Source: Staphylotrichum longicolle (taxonomy: Eukaryota; Ascomycota; Sordariomycetes; Sordariales; Chaetomiaceae). From it: a stretch of DNA of 64,000 nucleotides. The position numbers and the translations under genes were made by a program. The notes beneath the pieces were generated by a model. It did not search any database and was not told the origin of the DNA. It was given only the letters and a program-made list of their open reading frames with translations. The DNA lies in contig JAHCVI010000002.1 in NCBI GenBank assembly GCA_019096155.1, forward strand, positions 3,162,001-3,226,000, written 5' to 3'. Below are positions 52,676 through 64,000 of this stretch, in pieces. The number at the start of each line of letters is the position of its first letter. Positions within the stretch are counted from its first letter, which is position 1.

Positions 52676-55154
52676 ATAGCTCAGTGCCACTGTCGGGGAA
52701 TAGCAGTAGCAACAGCAGCACAAGAAGCGAGGCCACATTACCTCTGACAGACAATGACCTTCCCTCCTCGTTCTCGGCGCCCCCGCCAGAAGCAGATGTG
52801 ACCGTTGTCGCCTTTGAATCCGACGACCCTCAGAACCCTCACAACTGGTCAACTGTACGTCTTCTCCAGAGAGTCTTGACTCTCAGGTTGCAAACCCCCT
52901 TGTTCTGTCTACCCACACGGACATGCACCCTTCCCACTACGCTACTCTTACCAAGCCCAAGTCCTTCACAGCTAACACGATGTCCAACAACGCAGAGAAC
53001 CAAAATTGCCATATTCTTCACTGCTTTCCTCTCCACGACGACTACCTCCTTCTCCTCCACGCTCACCTCCAACTTCTCCCCGGCCCTGCCCATCATCTTC
53101 CATGTCCCCGACCCCACCGGCCCTCAGCGGGCGCTGCCTGCGTCACTGTACCTCGCCGGGTTTGTGTTTGGGCCGCTCGTCTGGTAAGCAACCTTACTGT
53201 ATTGCTCTGTCAAAATGAGCAACTCCATAAAGAAGAAAGAAAGAAAAAACGAGAGAGCTTCTCCCCCCCCCCCTCCTCCCCCTTTTTCTCTCTGGGGCAG
53301 ACATCTAACCATATCCACCAAACCAACAGGGCCCCGCTGAGCGAGTCCCCGCTCGTCGGCCGCTGGCGCGTCCTCGCGACGGGCGCGGCCCTCTTCGTGC
53401 TCGCCTGCCTCGGCCAGGCGGTCGTGGGCGACACGCAGTGGGGCGCGTTCCTCGTCCTCCGCTTCCTGGGCGGCGTGTTTGGGTCGCCGCCCATCAGCGT
53501 CTTTGGCGGCGTCATTGCCGACTTGTACGAGGGGAGCGTCGTGAGGGGGAGGGTCATGATGTACTGGTAAGATTTTTTTTTTTTCTTTTCTCTTCTCTTT
53601 GTTTAGAGAGAACTGTGTTGTTTGCTGGGGTCGGTTGTGTTGTGGCGGATGGGGATTGCCGTGTTTGATTTTCTGGCTAGGAGTAAGAAATTTCTACTCC
53701 TCAGGCGTAAGGGTTTTGACTGAATGGGAGGAAGTGAGGTTCTCGTTAAAAGACGTGGGAGGGAAAGATGAGTTGATCAAGAAAAGAAGAACGAGAACCG
53801 GAACGAACGATCTTGCTGACAATACTTACCTCCAGGTCGGCAATAGCCTCGATTGGCCCCCTCGGCGCCCCGATATTGTCGGGGTTTGTGAGTACCAAGC
53901 TTGGTTGGCGGGCTGTTTTCTGGCGAGTTATCCCCCTTTTACTTTGAATTTCATTCACCTGCTGTCCATCGTCGGTTATTGCTGACTTGCTTCTCCCCAA
54001 GGATTGCGATGGCCCCCGCCGTAGGATCACTAATTGCTGTGTTCTTGATGCCCGAGACGTTGGCGTCAGCGATTCTGAAAAAGAAAGCGGCCAAATTGAA
54101 CAAGGAACACGCAAATACGGGAAAGCGGTTTGCGGCTCCGTCAGATATCCAGCGGGAGAGTGCGTGGGCGTCGTATGTAAGTACGCCCTGGTATGCCCTC
54201 GGAGTGGTTGCTATGGAACTTGGAACTGACCTGGCACAGAAAACAACCTTGTCACGACCGTGGCGTCTGCTCTTTGGTGAGATGGTGGTATCCCTCTCAT
54301 GTGCATATCTTGGTTTTGTGTACGCTGTGTTCTACATGTGAGCCCCTTCGACTCCTGGTGCCGCGGTCCTGCCATTGACTTGTGATGCCAGGCTGGTCCA
54401 AATCTTTCCCCGTATCTTCCAAGGCGTATATGGATTTGCTCCCAGCATGTCCGGTATATTCTTCTTGACAACAAGTACGTCTTTCTCAGCGTCTCCCTCC
54501 CATCTCAGCTCATCAAAGCGACTGACAGGCGTGCACAGTGGGCCTCGGCACTATCATCGGAACCTTGATACTTCTTTGGTATGAGCGTCTCGCCCCGCGT
54601 CTCAGCGCAAGACACCCCACCAAGCAGCCTGAGTATCTCCGGCTTCCTGTCGTGTGCGCCATGGGGCCGGTCTATGTCGTGTCCATGTTGTGGCTGGGCT
54701 GGACGGCGCGCTCCACAGTCCACTGGCTTGCGCCCCTGGCCTCTCTCATACCTTACGGTGTAGCATACAACATCATTTACACAGCCATCATCAACGTGTG
54801 TAGACACCTCTCTTTTCTCTTCACAGTGAGACGACGCTGACATTTTTCGTGCAGTATGTCGCCGACGCGTACGGCATCTACTCGGCCTCGGCGCTGGCGG
54901 CAATGAGCATGACGCGCAGTATGGCTGGCACGCTGCTCCCGCTGGCCATTGAGGACATGGTCGCTAATCTCGGGATTGCGTGGTCGTGTACGGTTTTGGC
55001 CGGGGTGAGTGCGGGCTTGGCTCTGGTCCCCTTTGGGTTCATTGCATACGGGGAGAAGATCCGTGCAGGGAGCAAATTTAGTGCGGCACTCAAGCCTGGG
55101 GAGGGCCAAGGAGGAGGAGACCTGGCACGGGTCACCAGCTTGCCGGCAGTATGA
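52558..55154 (+). CDS. MFS transporter, DHA1 (drug/polyamine:H+ antiporter) type
   Basis: Nine exons: 52558-52854, 52996-53183, 53330-53566, 53836-53922, 54002-54176, 54240-54337, 54392-54474, 54539-54795 and 54855-55154 (573 aa). Every join keeps frame. Examples are NWSTRTKIAIFFTAF, GPLVWAPLSESPLVG, MMYWSAIASIGPLGAP, LGWRAVFWIAMAPAV and TAIINYVADAYGIYS. Intron 4 (53923-54001) has GC-AG ends (GCGAGT donor); no GT donor there restores WRAVFW-IAM. About 12 membrane segments follow an 85-residue acidic/Ser-rich cytoplasmic N-terminus. RFLGGVFGSPPISVFGGVIADLYE and GPLGAPILSG are typical of the DHA1 branch. The substrate is unknown. A downstream in-frame ATG at 52639 is a rival start. Direction of transport (export) is inferred from the family. 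Confidence 0.88.
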
Positions 55155-58120
55155 GGCGACAGGCTTGGCGGAAGAGGAGGGGTGTGTGAGGATGTGTTGG
55201 CTCTGCTGCTCAGGGGATGTGGGCGATGTGAGGCGAGTTGCGTTGGGGGGTCGATGGGGCATGCCTCGTGGAAGCTTCTGAAAGGGAAAGGCAAAAGTAA
55301 TGATTCAAGAATAGAAACAATACATACTGTGTACTCCTGCCATCCATTATGGTGCTGTACTTGGTGCCTCAAGTCACAGGAAGTTGTCCATCATTGCACC
55401 GGGCAAACTGACCGGAATATGACCCTTTGTTGTTGGAACGCTCACCAAGAAATGGTATCTGAAGCAGTGCCAGAAGCCAGCTGGCGTGCTTGCCAGAAGC
55501 TGAGAGAACAGAGATCATTTGAATCGAAAGGGTTTTTCAAGTGTGATTGAATCAGGAACAGCAACACGTATGGATGGCCGTGACAACCTCCAGGCCAATT
55601 GAAAGCTGCGAGTAAAGCGACGGGACAAGCGTCACGGCAATGGAAGGCCATAAATGGGCGATTAAATTCCCGCCATATTCCTGAACGGGAGGTTCTCGGG
55701 TGCCGAGGTCGATCTAGTTATCACTCCGCGCCAGCCACACTCCCCGAAGCAGCAAAGCAGGATCTTGGGACAAGCTGCGAGATTTGGCCCGAGATTTTTC
55801 ATTCCGTGCGGGGCTTGCTTCCCTCGAGTATTTGTTTGGGCAACGTGGATCTTGCCACTGGCTTCTCTGGGTGTGGTCGAACAAAACTGGTTTGTGGCCT
55901 CCGGGAGGCGATGGATTTCCCAGCCCTGTCTTTTTCATTTTATCATTCTTGTGGACAATACTAGAACTGGACTGAACCTGGAGAAGATCTTCAATCAGTA
56001 TGGCTCTCTGTCCCTGGTTATTTCATTTGCATCAGCTGCGACCTGAATTTCCTGCTCTGTAGGGCAGCAGGCAAAGATGCCAGGGGTACCCCTTTCAGTT
56101 GCTTCAGTTGGCCACCGGTAGCGAGTGACATGGCGCCATGGCGGCCCTTTTTTCAGCACTCCGTGAATCAAATCACCAGCAGTGGAACCAGTCACGCTGC
56201 AGCTGTCACGGAGATGAACCGCCTGAAGGCATCTGTGGTTGTCCCTGTGACAATGTAGGTCACTGCCCAGTCAGGAAGTCTTGCCCAAGCAGGCTCGGGC
56301 CTTCTGGTTAGCTAGTCCGAGTACTCCACTGCTCACCGTGGATGTGCTTACTTCAATAGGCTATCGAACCAACGGCCCGGGCTGTGGGTGTGGTCTGATC
56401 GATAATGGCGCGTGGGGGACAGGTTCCGGCCTCAGGGGCGGAACACTGAAGCACGATGGGGGGGCGTGTTTGGCACAAGCCCAGACTCCCGCAGCTGACG
56501 AAGCCAACACCTTTGATATGCCGAAGGTTGCAGAAATGGAACCATCTTGTCTAATGCGGGAATGGGTCTGCCGTTGGTCGTCTGCGTCACAGTGGGTGTG
56601 CTCAGGGGGGGGTGGACTCCAGCAACGGAGGGCCGGTAACCGCGGCAAGACCCTGCTCTTTTCACTGATCACACCACAATTCCACTCTGAGCCATGGAGA
56701 CGCCGGAATGGTCTCGATTTCACGGTGAAGCATTGGCTGGTGGAGCGGGAGAGTTGCGCACGAGAGGACCACGGCCCGGGACGACCATGGCCCGTCCCCT
56801 CAGCTCTCGGACCGACGTTCTTCGGGCCTGGAACCAATTTTGAGGCTTGTCAAGGCCGTCTTAGGCTGATCTTCTGAACAAATTGAGTGCAGAAGCAAGC
56901 GCGGTGGGTCATATGGCGCAAACACATTCCCTACATATCATGAATTTAGTCAGGCTCAAGGGAGTGGGTGTAATGGGAGAATTGTTGGCTGGAGCTGCTA
57001 TCTCATTACCACTTTTCCTTACCTAAAGGTTTGTCTACTCCTTGGGTCCTCCAGTTGAGAGAGACGTGACGGCATCGTGCGGCAGCAGGTCAGCGCTGCA
57101 GGAGGGGCTTAGCAGCTTCAACATGGCTTCCTCCCTATGACCTCGACGGTGTTACAGTCCGTGAATTGGCGTTGTCCTAAATAAACCTTGAATGGAGGAT
57201 TGGGTCTTGATGGAGCGTGAGCTGATGCAAAGATCTTGCCTCGGGACATCCGGTTGGCCGGAGGCACATCTGAAAAGGTTGTCTGGCTCCGACGCGACAT
57301 AGTTCGGACGGGGGAAGGGGGAGGGGTGCTCTCATCCCCTTCAACTAGCCCATCATAGCCATCGTGTGGTGAGTTCTGGCTGCAAGATCGCCCTGTCTGG
57401 GCAGTAAGGGAGGGGAAGTGGCTATGGCCATGCCTGAAAGCCCCCTCCACACCGGCACCTCTGACCATTGAGAAGGAGACGCTTAACACGGAACCTTTCA
57501 ACTAAACTAGCAGCTGATATTCGATTTGGTAGACCTACCGTGGTTTCGCGCAGCCATAGGTGAGCAGTTGCCCGGTCTAATAAACAGATGGACGGTATTG
57601 GTGTAGATTTTGTTCTAAGCTACCAGGTACCTTCGTGTTGTTCCCACCTGCAAGCGGCCGTTGTTAAGAGCCGAATTTGGGGGCGTGCCGCGCGTGCCGA
57701 GCAGTCGGGGCTGTCGGTTCTTTCAGGGTCAATCTTCCTCCCACAAGAAGACAGGGAGAGGGGGACGATGTCCTGGATGGACCAACATTTTTGACCGGCT
57801 GGGCAACAGCGGTAGGTGGCACATCTGTAAGATGAAGGGCAAGCCAGGTCAAACTTTGAATCATTGAAACTACCTGACCAACGACTGGAAAGTGCCATGC
57901 TCAAATCCGTGTGCCCAAACCCAAGCTGTATCTCGAAACGACTGTGGTGCTTGTTCAGAGACTCTGCAATCTGTTGTCTTCGGAGCATGCCAATCAAAAA
58001 TGAGTTTGAATAGAATCATCGTATGCCTAGCCGCTTCTAGCGAATGCGTAAAGAATGGGCCGGTAGTGCAAATGGCGGGTGTAAGCAGTTCGTCTTTGCC
58101 ACACAGAGGTGTGTCCTGAG
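55155..58120. other. intergenic, 3.0 kb, convergent 3' ends
   Basis: Space between the 3' ends of the MFS and dioxygenase genes, long for a convergent gap. A frame of 198 codons at 56281-56877 has no recognisable domain. I see no feature I can support. Confidence 0.4.
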
Positions 58121-59567
58121 TCAGATGGCGGCTCCACCATTGACGTCGTCGCTGTCCTCGAGCATGAAAGCTGCCGAGCCCGCCGTGTACTTGGGCGGCT
58201 TGTACTCGAGGGTTGGCATGATTGCGTAGCTTCTCTGCATTCCCGGGAAGCCGTTGCCGTCGGGGCCAAAGGCGGCCTCCCAGGGAACCCGCATAGACTG
58301 AGGGATGTTCCAAGCAAGTGACGGGTTACGCAGCCACAGCCGGACAAAGTGGCGTCCCGGTCCATCCTTCGGGTCGACATAAGAGTCGCGGGCATGGAGA
58401 AGGCCCAGGTTGTTGATGAAGACCATGTCGCCCTGCTTGGTATCAAGACGGTGCTGATGCTTGGATGCCAGCTTCGAAAAAATGTCGAGAGCACCGAGCT
58501 GTGCCGTGTTTAAAGAGGGAACAGGGGACTCTCGGCCGGTCTGTGCAGTTGCGGGGTGAAGACCCAGACGCCCTGGATCAACACTGATCACGGCCCTGTC
58601 CTCGGAAACGTGCAATAGGGGCGCAACAATATATCGCGGAGGGTTTCCGGACCTGGGCAGAAAGCATCAGCAACGTTTTGTGGCAGGACGCAATGCGTGA
58701 CGGGATTCAAATTCAATCAGAGGTGGCCAAGGGGGTTTCATGATAGGGTGGACTTACACCTGAATTGGCCAGTTGGGGTCACACAAGTCCTTCAGGGCTT
58801 CCGGGTACGAAGCCGCGAGTTCCTTGTAGATGCTCCAGGACGGTGACACAAACGTGCTTCCACCGGTTTCGGCCAGGGAGCGGACGTGAAGAGCGAGGAC
58901 ATCGGTGCCCATGTCGCAGTGCCAAGCCTGCCAAACGATTCTTGTCAGCCAGAGCGACAGCAAGGGCACTTGTGAAGAACTCGGGGCAACTTACCAAGCC
59001 AGTAGTCGTGTGGATTCCATGGCGCATGCTAGGAGGCGTGGTCCAGACCTTGGAATCTGTGACATGGGCTAAAATCGAAGGTTCAGTCAAGTTGAACTGG
59101 TAGTACACAAAAGGGGTAGAGAGGTGAGTCAGGCGTACTCAAAACAGATCCCTTCTTGTCCTGGACGCCCCTTTGCTCGCCGATGTAGCTTGCCACTCCA
59201 AGAAACACAATGGCATTGTCTTCAGCTGAGAACTTGCGCGGATCGAGTCCTCGGACGATGGCGAAGCCCCGACCTTCATGGACGTCGAGAGAAGCACGGA
59301 CAAGCTGCTCTTGGATCGTCGGAAGCGGAAAGTTCTCGCGCGTCATGGCATCTAGGCTCAGTCCATGCTCTGAGTATCGTCAGCAAGGGCTTGTTTAGTC
59401 TATGAGGAAAACATATGATGTTGCTGACCCTTGAACTGCTTCAACGACTTCTGGATCTCGGCAACGCCCTGCTCGTCAAGATGAACAGCAGTGGGGCTGA
59501 GATCATTGGAGGCCCAGGCCATGGGACGGGACTCGATGTTGTACGATGTATTCTCCATCTTCTCCAT
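58121..59567 (-). CDS. TauD/TfdA-family Fe(II)/2-oxoglutarate dioxygenase-like protein
   Basis: Five exons on minus: 59429-59567, 59139-59369, 58995-59068, 58758-58927 and 58121-58652 (381 aa), with introns of 59, 70, 67 and 105 bp. Joins give LKQFKEHGLSLDAMT, GSVLTHVTDSKVW, TTTGLAWHCDMGTD and NWPIQVSGNPPRYI. The iron-binding HXD motif is WHCD (His151, Asp153). The distal His is in GRHFVRLWLRNP (about residue 306), with Arg309 as the likely 2-oxoglutarate contact. An ETGGSTFVSPSWSIY block follows the HXD motif, as in clavaminate-synthase-like enzymes. The substrate is unknown. The start at 59567 (MEKMENTSY) has CAAAATGG context; an ATG at 59558 is the alternative. No signal peptide. Confidence 0.88.
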
Positions 59568-62500
59568 TTTGGATCCGCGTTATTCAAGAAAGCGTAAAGC
59601 TTCGACTAAGACCCAGGGCTGGATGCGGCGTCGTCACAGATCGTGGGGTAAGGGTGTCTCTCGTTGACGAGGGCGACGTTCGGGAACGGGGGGAAACAAC
59701 AGGGAAGGCGGGACGGGACATGTTGATGGCGTCGACGGACTTCAAGTACTTTTGTACTCTGCACCTCCTTGCTGCGGGGTGGCCGCAGAGACGAGAAAGG
59801 GTAAGTGACAAAAATGGTTGGCTTGAGGGGTTGTGCTTTCGCTTGTCTCGGCCGAGGGAGGGATGGAAGGACGGACGCAGGGAGGGACAGTTGGGCGGAT
59901 GGATGGAGAGTGGTGGGCTGCCCTGCGGCGTGTCAAGAGCTTCGTTCCATTCGTCGGGCGTTGAGGGGATGTCGGTGCTGTTCGGGAGGGGGTAGTCGCG
60001 TCTCGTGCCGAGTAGGAGAGGCGGTCTCGTCATTGTTAGTGTTGCTTGCCCTATCATTCTCGGCTTGATGGCGAGGAAAGAGACAGGACGGGGGAGAGCG
60101 ACAAGTTGACCAGGGCAAAAGGGCGGCCCACGCGACGCAACCGCAACCGGGTAAGTGACCCAGGGGCTATGGAGTACAATCACACAGCACCTGCCAAGGG
60201 CCGTTGGCAGAGCCCCTGTGCAAACCCGGGGGTAACACTATCTGCTCGAGACTGTTTTGAAAACACGAGTGGACAAGAGGTGCTACTTCAGGCTCATACT
60301 TCGTATCGTTCCTTCGCAGTGCAGTGTCATGACACGGGGATCGAAGGCGTCCTCCGAGTACCACTGCCTCACAAGAGGCGAGTCTTTGCAGCCAGTGCTC
60401 CCCGTCTTGTCACGATTCCCACACGCCTTGTGGGGACCATACAAGAAGAGTGAGTGGGATGCTGGCCACATGGATCCTCCCTGAACGTGTACCTATGGCC
60501 CAAGGCTGGAGTTGAGCTACTCTTCTGCGCAACAATAAGGTAAGTGAACCCCATCCACCACCCTCTCAAGGCATCTCCAGACGATGTTTTCCTTGTCCCC
60601 TCCGATGGCTCACAATGCCTGGAACCAGTGCCCGGCATGTCTGGGACAGCTTCAGCGCTTGGGGAGCCGGAACCGGGATTCCGAAATGATAGCGCCTCGC
60701 GTTTTGCTTGTAGCGTGCAAGTCTGGTCCCCCGCTGATGAACGCCCGCGAGGGTCAATGCTTTGGGGATGTTGCCGCATCGGAGCGGTCCGCCGGCCACG
60801 GCCGCGCTTGACCGAGGCCAGCAAGAACCCTGAATTCCTGCGCGTCATCCACCCATCCATCTGACATGCGTACGGATCGGCCCTTGTACACGTAACAATG
60901 CACAGCGAAAGCCAGAGAAGGAGCTGTGTCGTCTCGTATGGATCGGTATGATCGTATCTCATGCGCCAGGCCCCGTATTACACCTGTCCTCAGTCCCTCT
61001 CAACCAAGCCCAGCTTTGGCTGTCGAGGCTGTGTTGCTGTCTGCAGCTCCACCACAGCGAAAATCAACAACAAGCCACCGTGGAGGTCGGCATGTGGGAG
61101 GAGGGCCGTGGAGCCAGGCCACTCCACATTGCTGTCCGGCCACGATCCCGAGTGGCTCTTGTGTAACTCGACATCGGTGCCCTGGCATGCCGGTTGGCGC
61201 TAACTCATCATGGATCATGTCGAATCGCCGAAACGCAGATTTGGCCTTGTCCGCAACAACCGTGTAAAATACGTGCATCGATACGGGCTAGAGACCCCAT
61301 CAGCACGGGGTGAGCCGTTCCGCCCGGAGTGCGTGGTCTCACACTGGCTTGGTCATGCTGCCAAGTGATGGGTCCATGCTGACAAGAGGGGGAGAATCGT
61401 GGATGACAAACATATCGACAAGAGGTGACGAGGGGAGGGCCCGGAGGGGATGGGGGTGGGAGGAATGAGGCGCAACAACACAACCCCAGGCCGTGGCTGC
61501 AAAAACCAAGGACATGCAGCCGCCCCAGATGAGCCAGGCTCCCAGCGCCCTTTGGTGACCACCTCGGGAATGGTTGGACCTTCCCAGCCAGTGAGCGTCA
61601 AATTTCAGCACCTTGCATGCTCACCGGTTGCAGCCCTCCTGCCGTTCTTGAATCGCAGGCCGCAGCAGGACATCTCGAATGGGAAAGAGCCATGCACGCC
61701 CACCCAGACCGCACACCCACTCACCCCCACGCTCTTTCATTCTTTGAAGCATGAGCCAACACTGATCGAACGACCCTCCGCGGCCTCGCCATTCCATCGC
61801 TCCAGGGAACTCGGCATCTTCACGCACCACACGCGGCACTTGACCAGGTAGGGAGCCAGCCGTGAGAGATCGACACCTTGGCGTTTCTGCACTGGGGCTT
61901 TTTCCTTGATGGCTTCCGTTGCCCATCCACACGGAGTGTTGGTTCGGGGGAGCTCTGCTGGGGGAGCGCCGGCGAAATAACTTAACTATGTAAGCGCGTT
62001 GGTGACGACGTGATAGTCAAGGGACCAACCAACGAAGCACACCACGTCGCAGGGTGCAGGCACCCCTGAAGACCAAGGGCACTTGATTGAAGGCTGCCGC
62101 TTGGCGTGATCTTATTGACCCAGGCCACAGCCTCCTCGGCCACTATCCTCATTGTCTTCCCCCGACAAGTCTTCTCCGGTCTCTTTGGGCGCCTCTTGAG
62201 CGCTGGTCTGTCCCTCTCAAATCCTGGTCTCACCTCCACAAGCTTGCGCCTGCAACTCCCCAAGCCCCCCAGACCTACCTGGTCGGGAGTACTTGCAGGC
62301 TTGTGCCGCTGTTGCCGTCGCACAGTGGCACCCGTCAAACAACCGGATCGTGTTTCTGGCATGATTCGCGCAGCCTTTCTTTATCCAGAGCTATCTGGGT
62401 CTTTCGGAGCCATTCGCCTCATTTGGATGCGCGGCTCACCACCATGCTTGCCTGCTAAGGCTGTGCACCCACACCGACCGCGAAGCGATCCTCAGCACAC

Positions 62501-62830
62501 CCGCCCCAATTTTTGAACATCTCGAATATCTCCGACGACGTCTGCCAATTGGGAAACACTAGTCATCCCGATCCAGTGCCACGGTGTCGGGTCGTCACAC
62601 CCCGTGGTGTGCCACCCGAACCCTCCAGCCGGGTTTGTCCTTCGGGATTCGGGAGGCGTGACTCCGTTGTCACTGACGTCTGTCGCCAACGCCAGCAATG
62701 GAGAGCAATGTCCGTCCACTCCCACCGTCACCGCATGCACTTGTAAACCTCTCCGTCCCTGATTTCTGTTCCTATATCAGCGCAGCCTTGACAGAGCAGA
62801 CGTGATTAACCTTCCTTTCTTCCACCGCAG
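59568..62830. other. intergenic, 3.3 kb, upstream of the right-edge regulator
   Basis: Divergent space between the dioxygenase and the right-edge gene. GTAAGTGA donor-like motifs at about 59803, 60150 and 60541 could mark leader introns of the plus-strand gene, unproven. It also should contain that gene's first coding exon, for which 62708-62742 is a candidate. Confidence 0.35.
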
Positions 62831-64000
62831 GCCGGCCTGACTGTGCTCCCAAGTACCACGGATCCAGATTTTCGTCCAGCAAAGAAACGTTATGCAAGCG
62901 GGTTGTCGAGTCATCGACCAGAACACATTCACACCCAGTCAGGCCCAATCCAGCCACAAAGGGGCGACGCCAACAGTTGGTACACAAACTCAGCGTTTAG
63001 TCCAGACATCCAAGGAGGAAGCACCATCCACCCCCTCTCAGGGACCGTTGCAACAAGCCAATTACCATGTCCACCGGGCACGTTGTATCTGAACCGGTCT
63101 GCAGGACCTGAGAGCTTCGACCACGTCACACACTGGCCAGGGGACGCAGGGCACGGAGACTGGGTACCGAACAACCCTCGACATTATGTGGAGCCACAAA
63201 CGTGGTTGAATGCAGATGCCGCAGGAAGCCCCGGTCATGCCCTGTGGGGTTCTCTTCCTCCATCACCCGTCGGCCAGGTCGCCGCTGTTTCTGTACCATA
63301 TCATTGGTCTCCATGGCCGGCTATCATCACTCCAGGAATACACAGCCAGGAACAACATGGTCACGCCCCTGTCAGTGCTGCCTACTATCCTGGGGCTCCT
63401 CTTTCTAGCCCGGCAACGTTTCTAGGGACCGAACCGCCATCTGGTGTTGGATTTCCCTTGAATTATGGCAGCGAGACTTTGTGCCTCGCGCCGGAACAGC
63501 GAGGCTATGGACATGGGGCATCTGCTGCCCAAGCCAATTACCCACCCACGGCACAAGAGCTGCACGAAGGAAGTCATCTTGGCAGCAAGATGATATCTGA
63601 ACTCACTCCATTTGAACAGTTTCCTGCTGCCAATACCGGCTCGGACGAATACCGCACACCAGTCAGTCACGCGCAGGTCATGTCGAATGCCACGACGACT
63701 GCTTCATCCCGAATATCAAGTCTTGAGCCAAGTGGACCACATCCCCTCACTCCGAAGCAGCCCGACAATAAAATCCGGATCAAAAAAGAGCGACGTGATC
63801 AGGCTGAGAGGAATGGACAAGGATCGGTGCGAGCTGTGGTGCGCAAAGTGGGTTCAGTGGCGGATGAGGACGATGAGACACCAAAATCCGGCAACAGCCC
63901 AAACGGCAAAGAGCCAAAAGACCGAAAGAAGCGGACTCGGTTCAAAGACGAGGGCCAGCGGAAAGAGACATCAAACACACGCAGCATGGGGGCTTGCCTG
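62831..64000 (+). CDS. probable Zn2Cys6 transcription factor, N-terminal part (runs off right edge)
   Basis: The frame is open for 390 codons from 62831 to the window end. An in-frame TAA lies shortly upstream (about 62810-62812), and a pyrimidine tract plus CAG at 62818-62830 looks like a 3' splice site. There is no early in-frame ATG, so an upstream exon is needed. One model uses 62708-62742 (MSVHSHRHRMH) spliced to 62854, which keeps frame. The sequence is Pro/Gln/Ser/His-rich with few acids, then has a basic stretch (KIRIKKERRDQAERNG, near 63774). The last residues are GQRKETSNTRSMGACL. In fungal regulators an ETxxTRxxGAC block leads straight into the first cysteine pair of a zinc cluster. 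The remaining cysteines are outside, so the call is inferred. Confidence 0.62.

Noticed and set aside
53888..53893. canonical GTGAGT donor for MFS intron 4
   Set aside because: Joining it to the acceptor at 54001 shifts the frame and removes the conserved LGWRxVFW segment. The GC donor at 53923 restores both.
56281..56877. 198-codon plus-strand frame in the MFS/dioxygenase gap
   Set aside because: No domain, irregular composition, no convincing start context.
52558..59567. secondary-metabolite or catabolic cluster (MFS transporter plus TauD-like dioxygenase)
   Set aside because: The two genes are convergent, 3 kb apart, and no backbone, tailoring or regulator gene lies between or beside them.
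1..64000. transposons, CRISPR arrays, rRNA, RIP-type AT-rich blocks
   Set aside because: I looked for long terminal or inverted repeats, transposase or reverse-transcriptase motifs, regular spaced repeats and AT-rich mutated blocks on both strands and found none.

Overview
The window looks like nuclear DNA of a filamentous ascomycete, most likely a sordariomycete (probably Sordariales). This rests on GC-rich coding DNA, short GT-AG introns of about 50-100 bp, and protein families typical of that class: cerato-platanin, CFEM, an AcrB-type protein, a COL-26/BglR-type Zn2Cys6 regulator and FhipA. The placement is inference from protein character, not from a search. I find 19 protein genes or gene remnants, and no tRNA, rRNA, transposon or CRISPR array. 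Gene density is low, with several intergenic spaces of 3 kb or more.

Left part (1-15.6 kb): the 5' end of a secreted GH10 xylanase (-) runs off the left edge. Next come an FHF-complex FHIP/RAI16-like protein (-), a class 3 lipase-like protein (+), a conserved hypothetical (+), a secreted cerato-platanin (+), an acyl-protein-thioesterase-like hydrolase (-), and a broken RNase T2 gene (+) that has two frameshifts and has lost two catalytic histidines.

Middle (19-42.4 kb): a COL-26/BglR/AmyR-like zinc-cluster regulator (+) whose frame is cut by a TGA ahead of a still recognisable C-terminal tail. It is followed by a small conserved hypothetical (+), the CCR4 deadenylase (-), a SAM methyltransferase (+), a LYRM5-like LYR protein (-) with a 13-nt exon and a GC-AG intron, a mitochondrial hotdog thioesterase-like protein (+), and the AcrB-type membrane coiled-coil protein (+).

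Right part (45.5-64 kb): a GPI-anchored CFEM protein (+), a mitochondrial NAD(H) kinase (-), an AGPAT-type acyltransferase (+), a DHA1-type MFS transporter (+, nine exons, one GC-AG intron), a TauD-like dioxygenase (-), and the 5' part of a probable Zn2Cys6 factor (+) running off the right edge.

Most genes are unrelated housekeeping or secretome genes, and I see no biosynthetic cluster, defence island or other multi-gene system. Secreted or surface proteins (GH10, cerato-platanin, the RNase T2 remnant, CFEM) and a carbon-source regulator are scattered along the window. The most unusual signals are the decayed RNase T2, the interrupted COL-26-like gene, the small-exon and GC-AG gene structures, a duplicated start region in the MFS gene, and two G-quadruplex-like motifs in the CCR4/methyltransferase promoter space.
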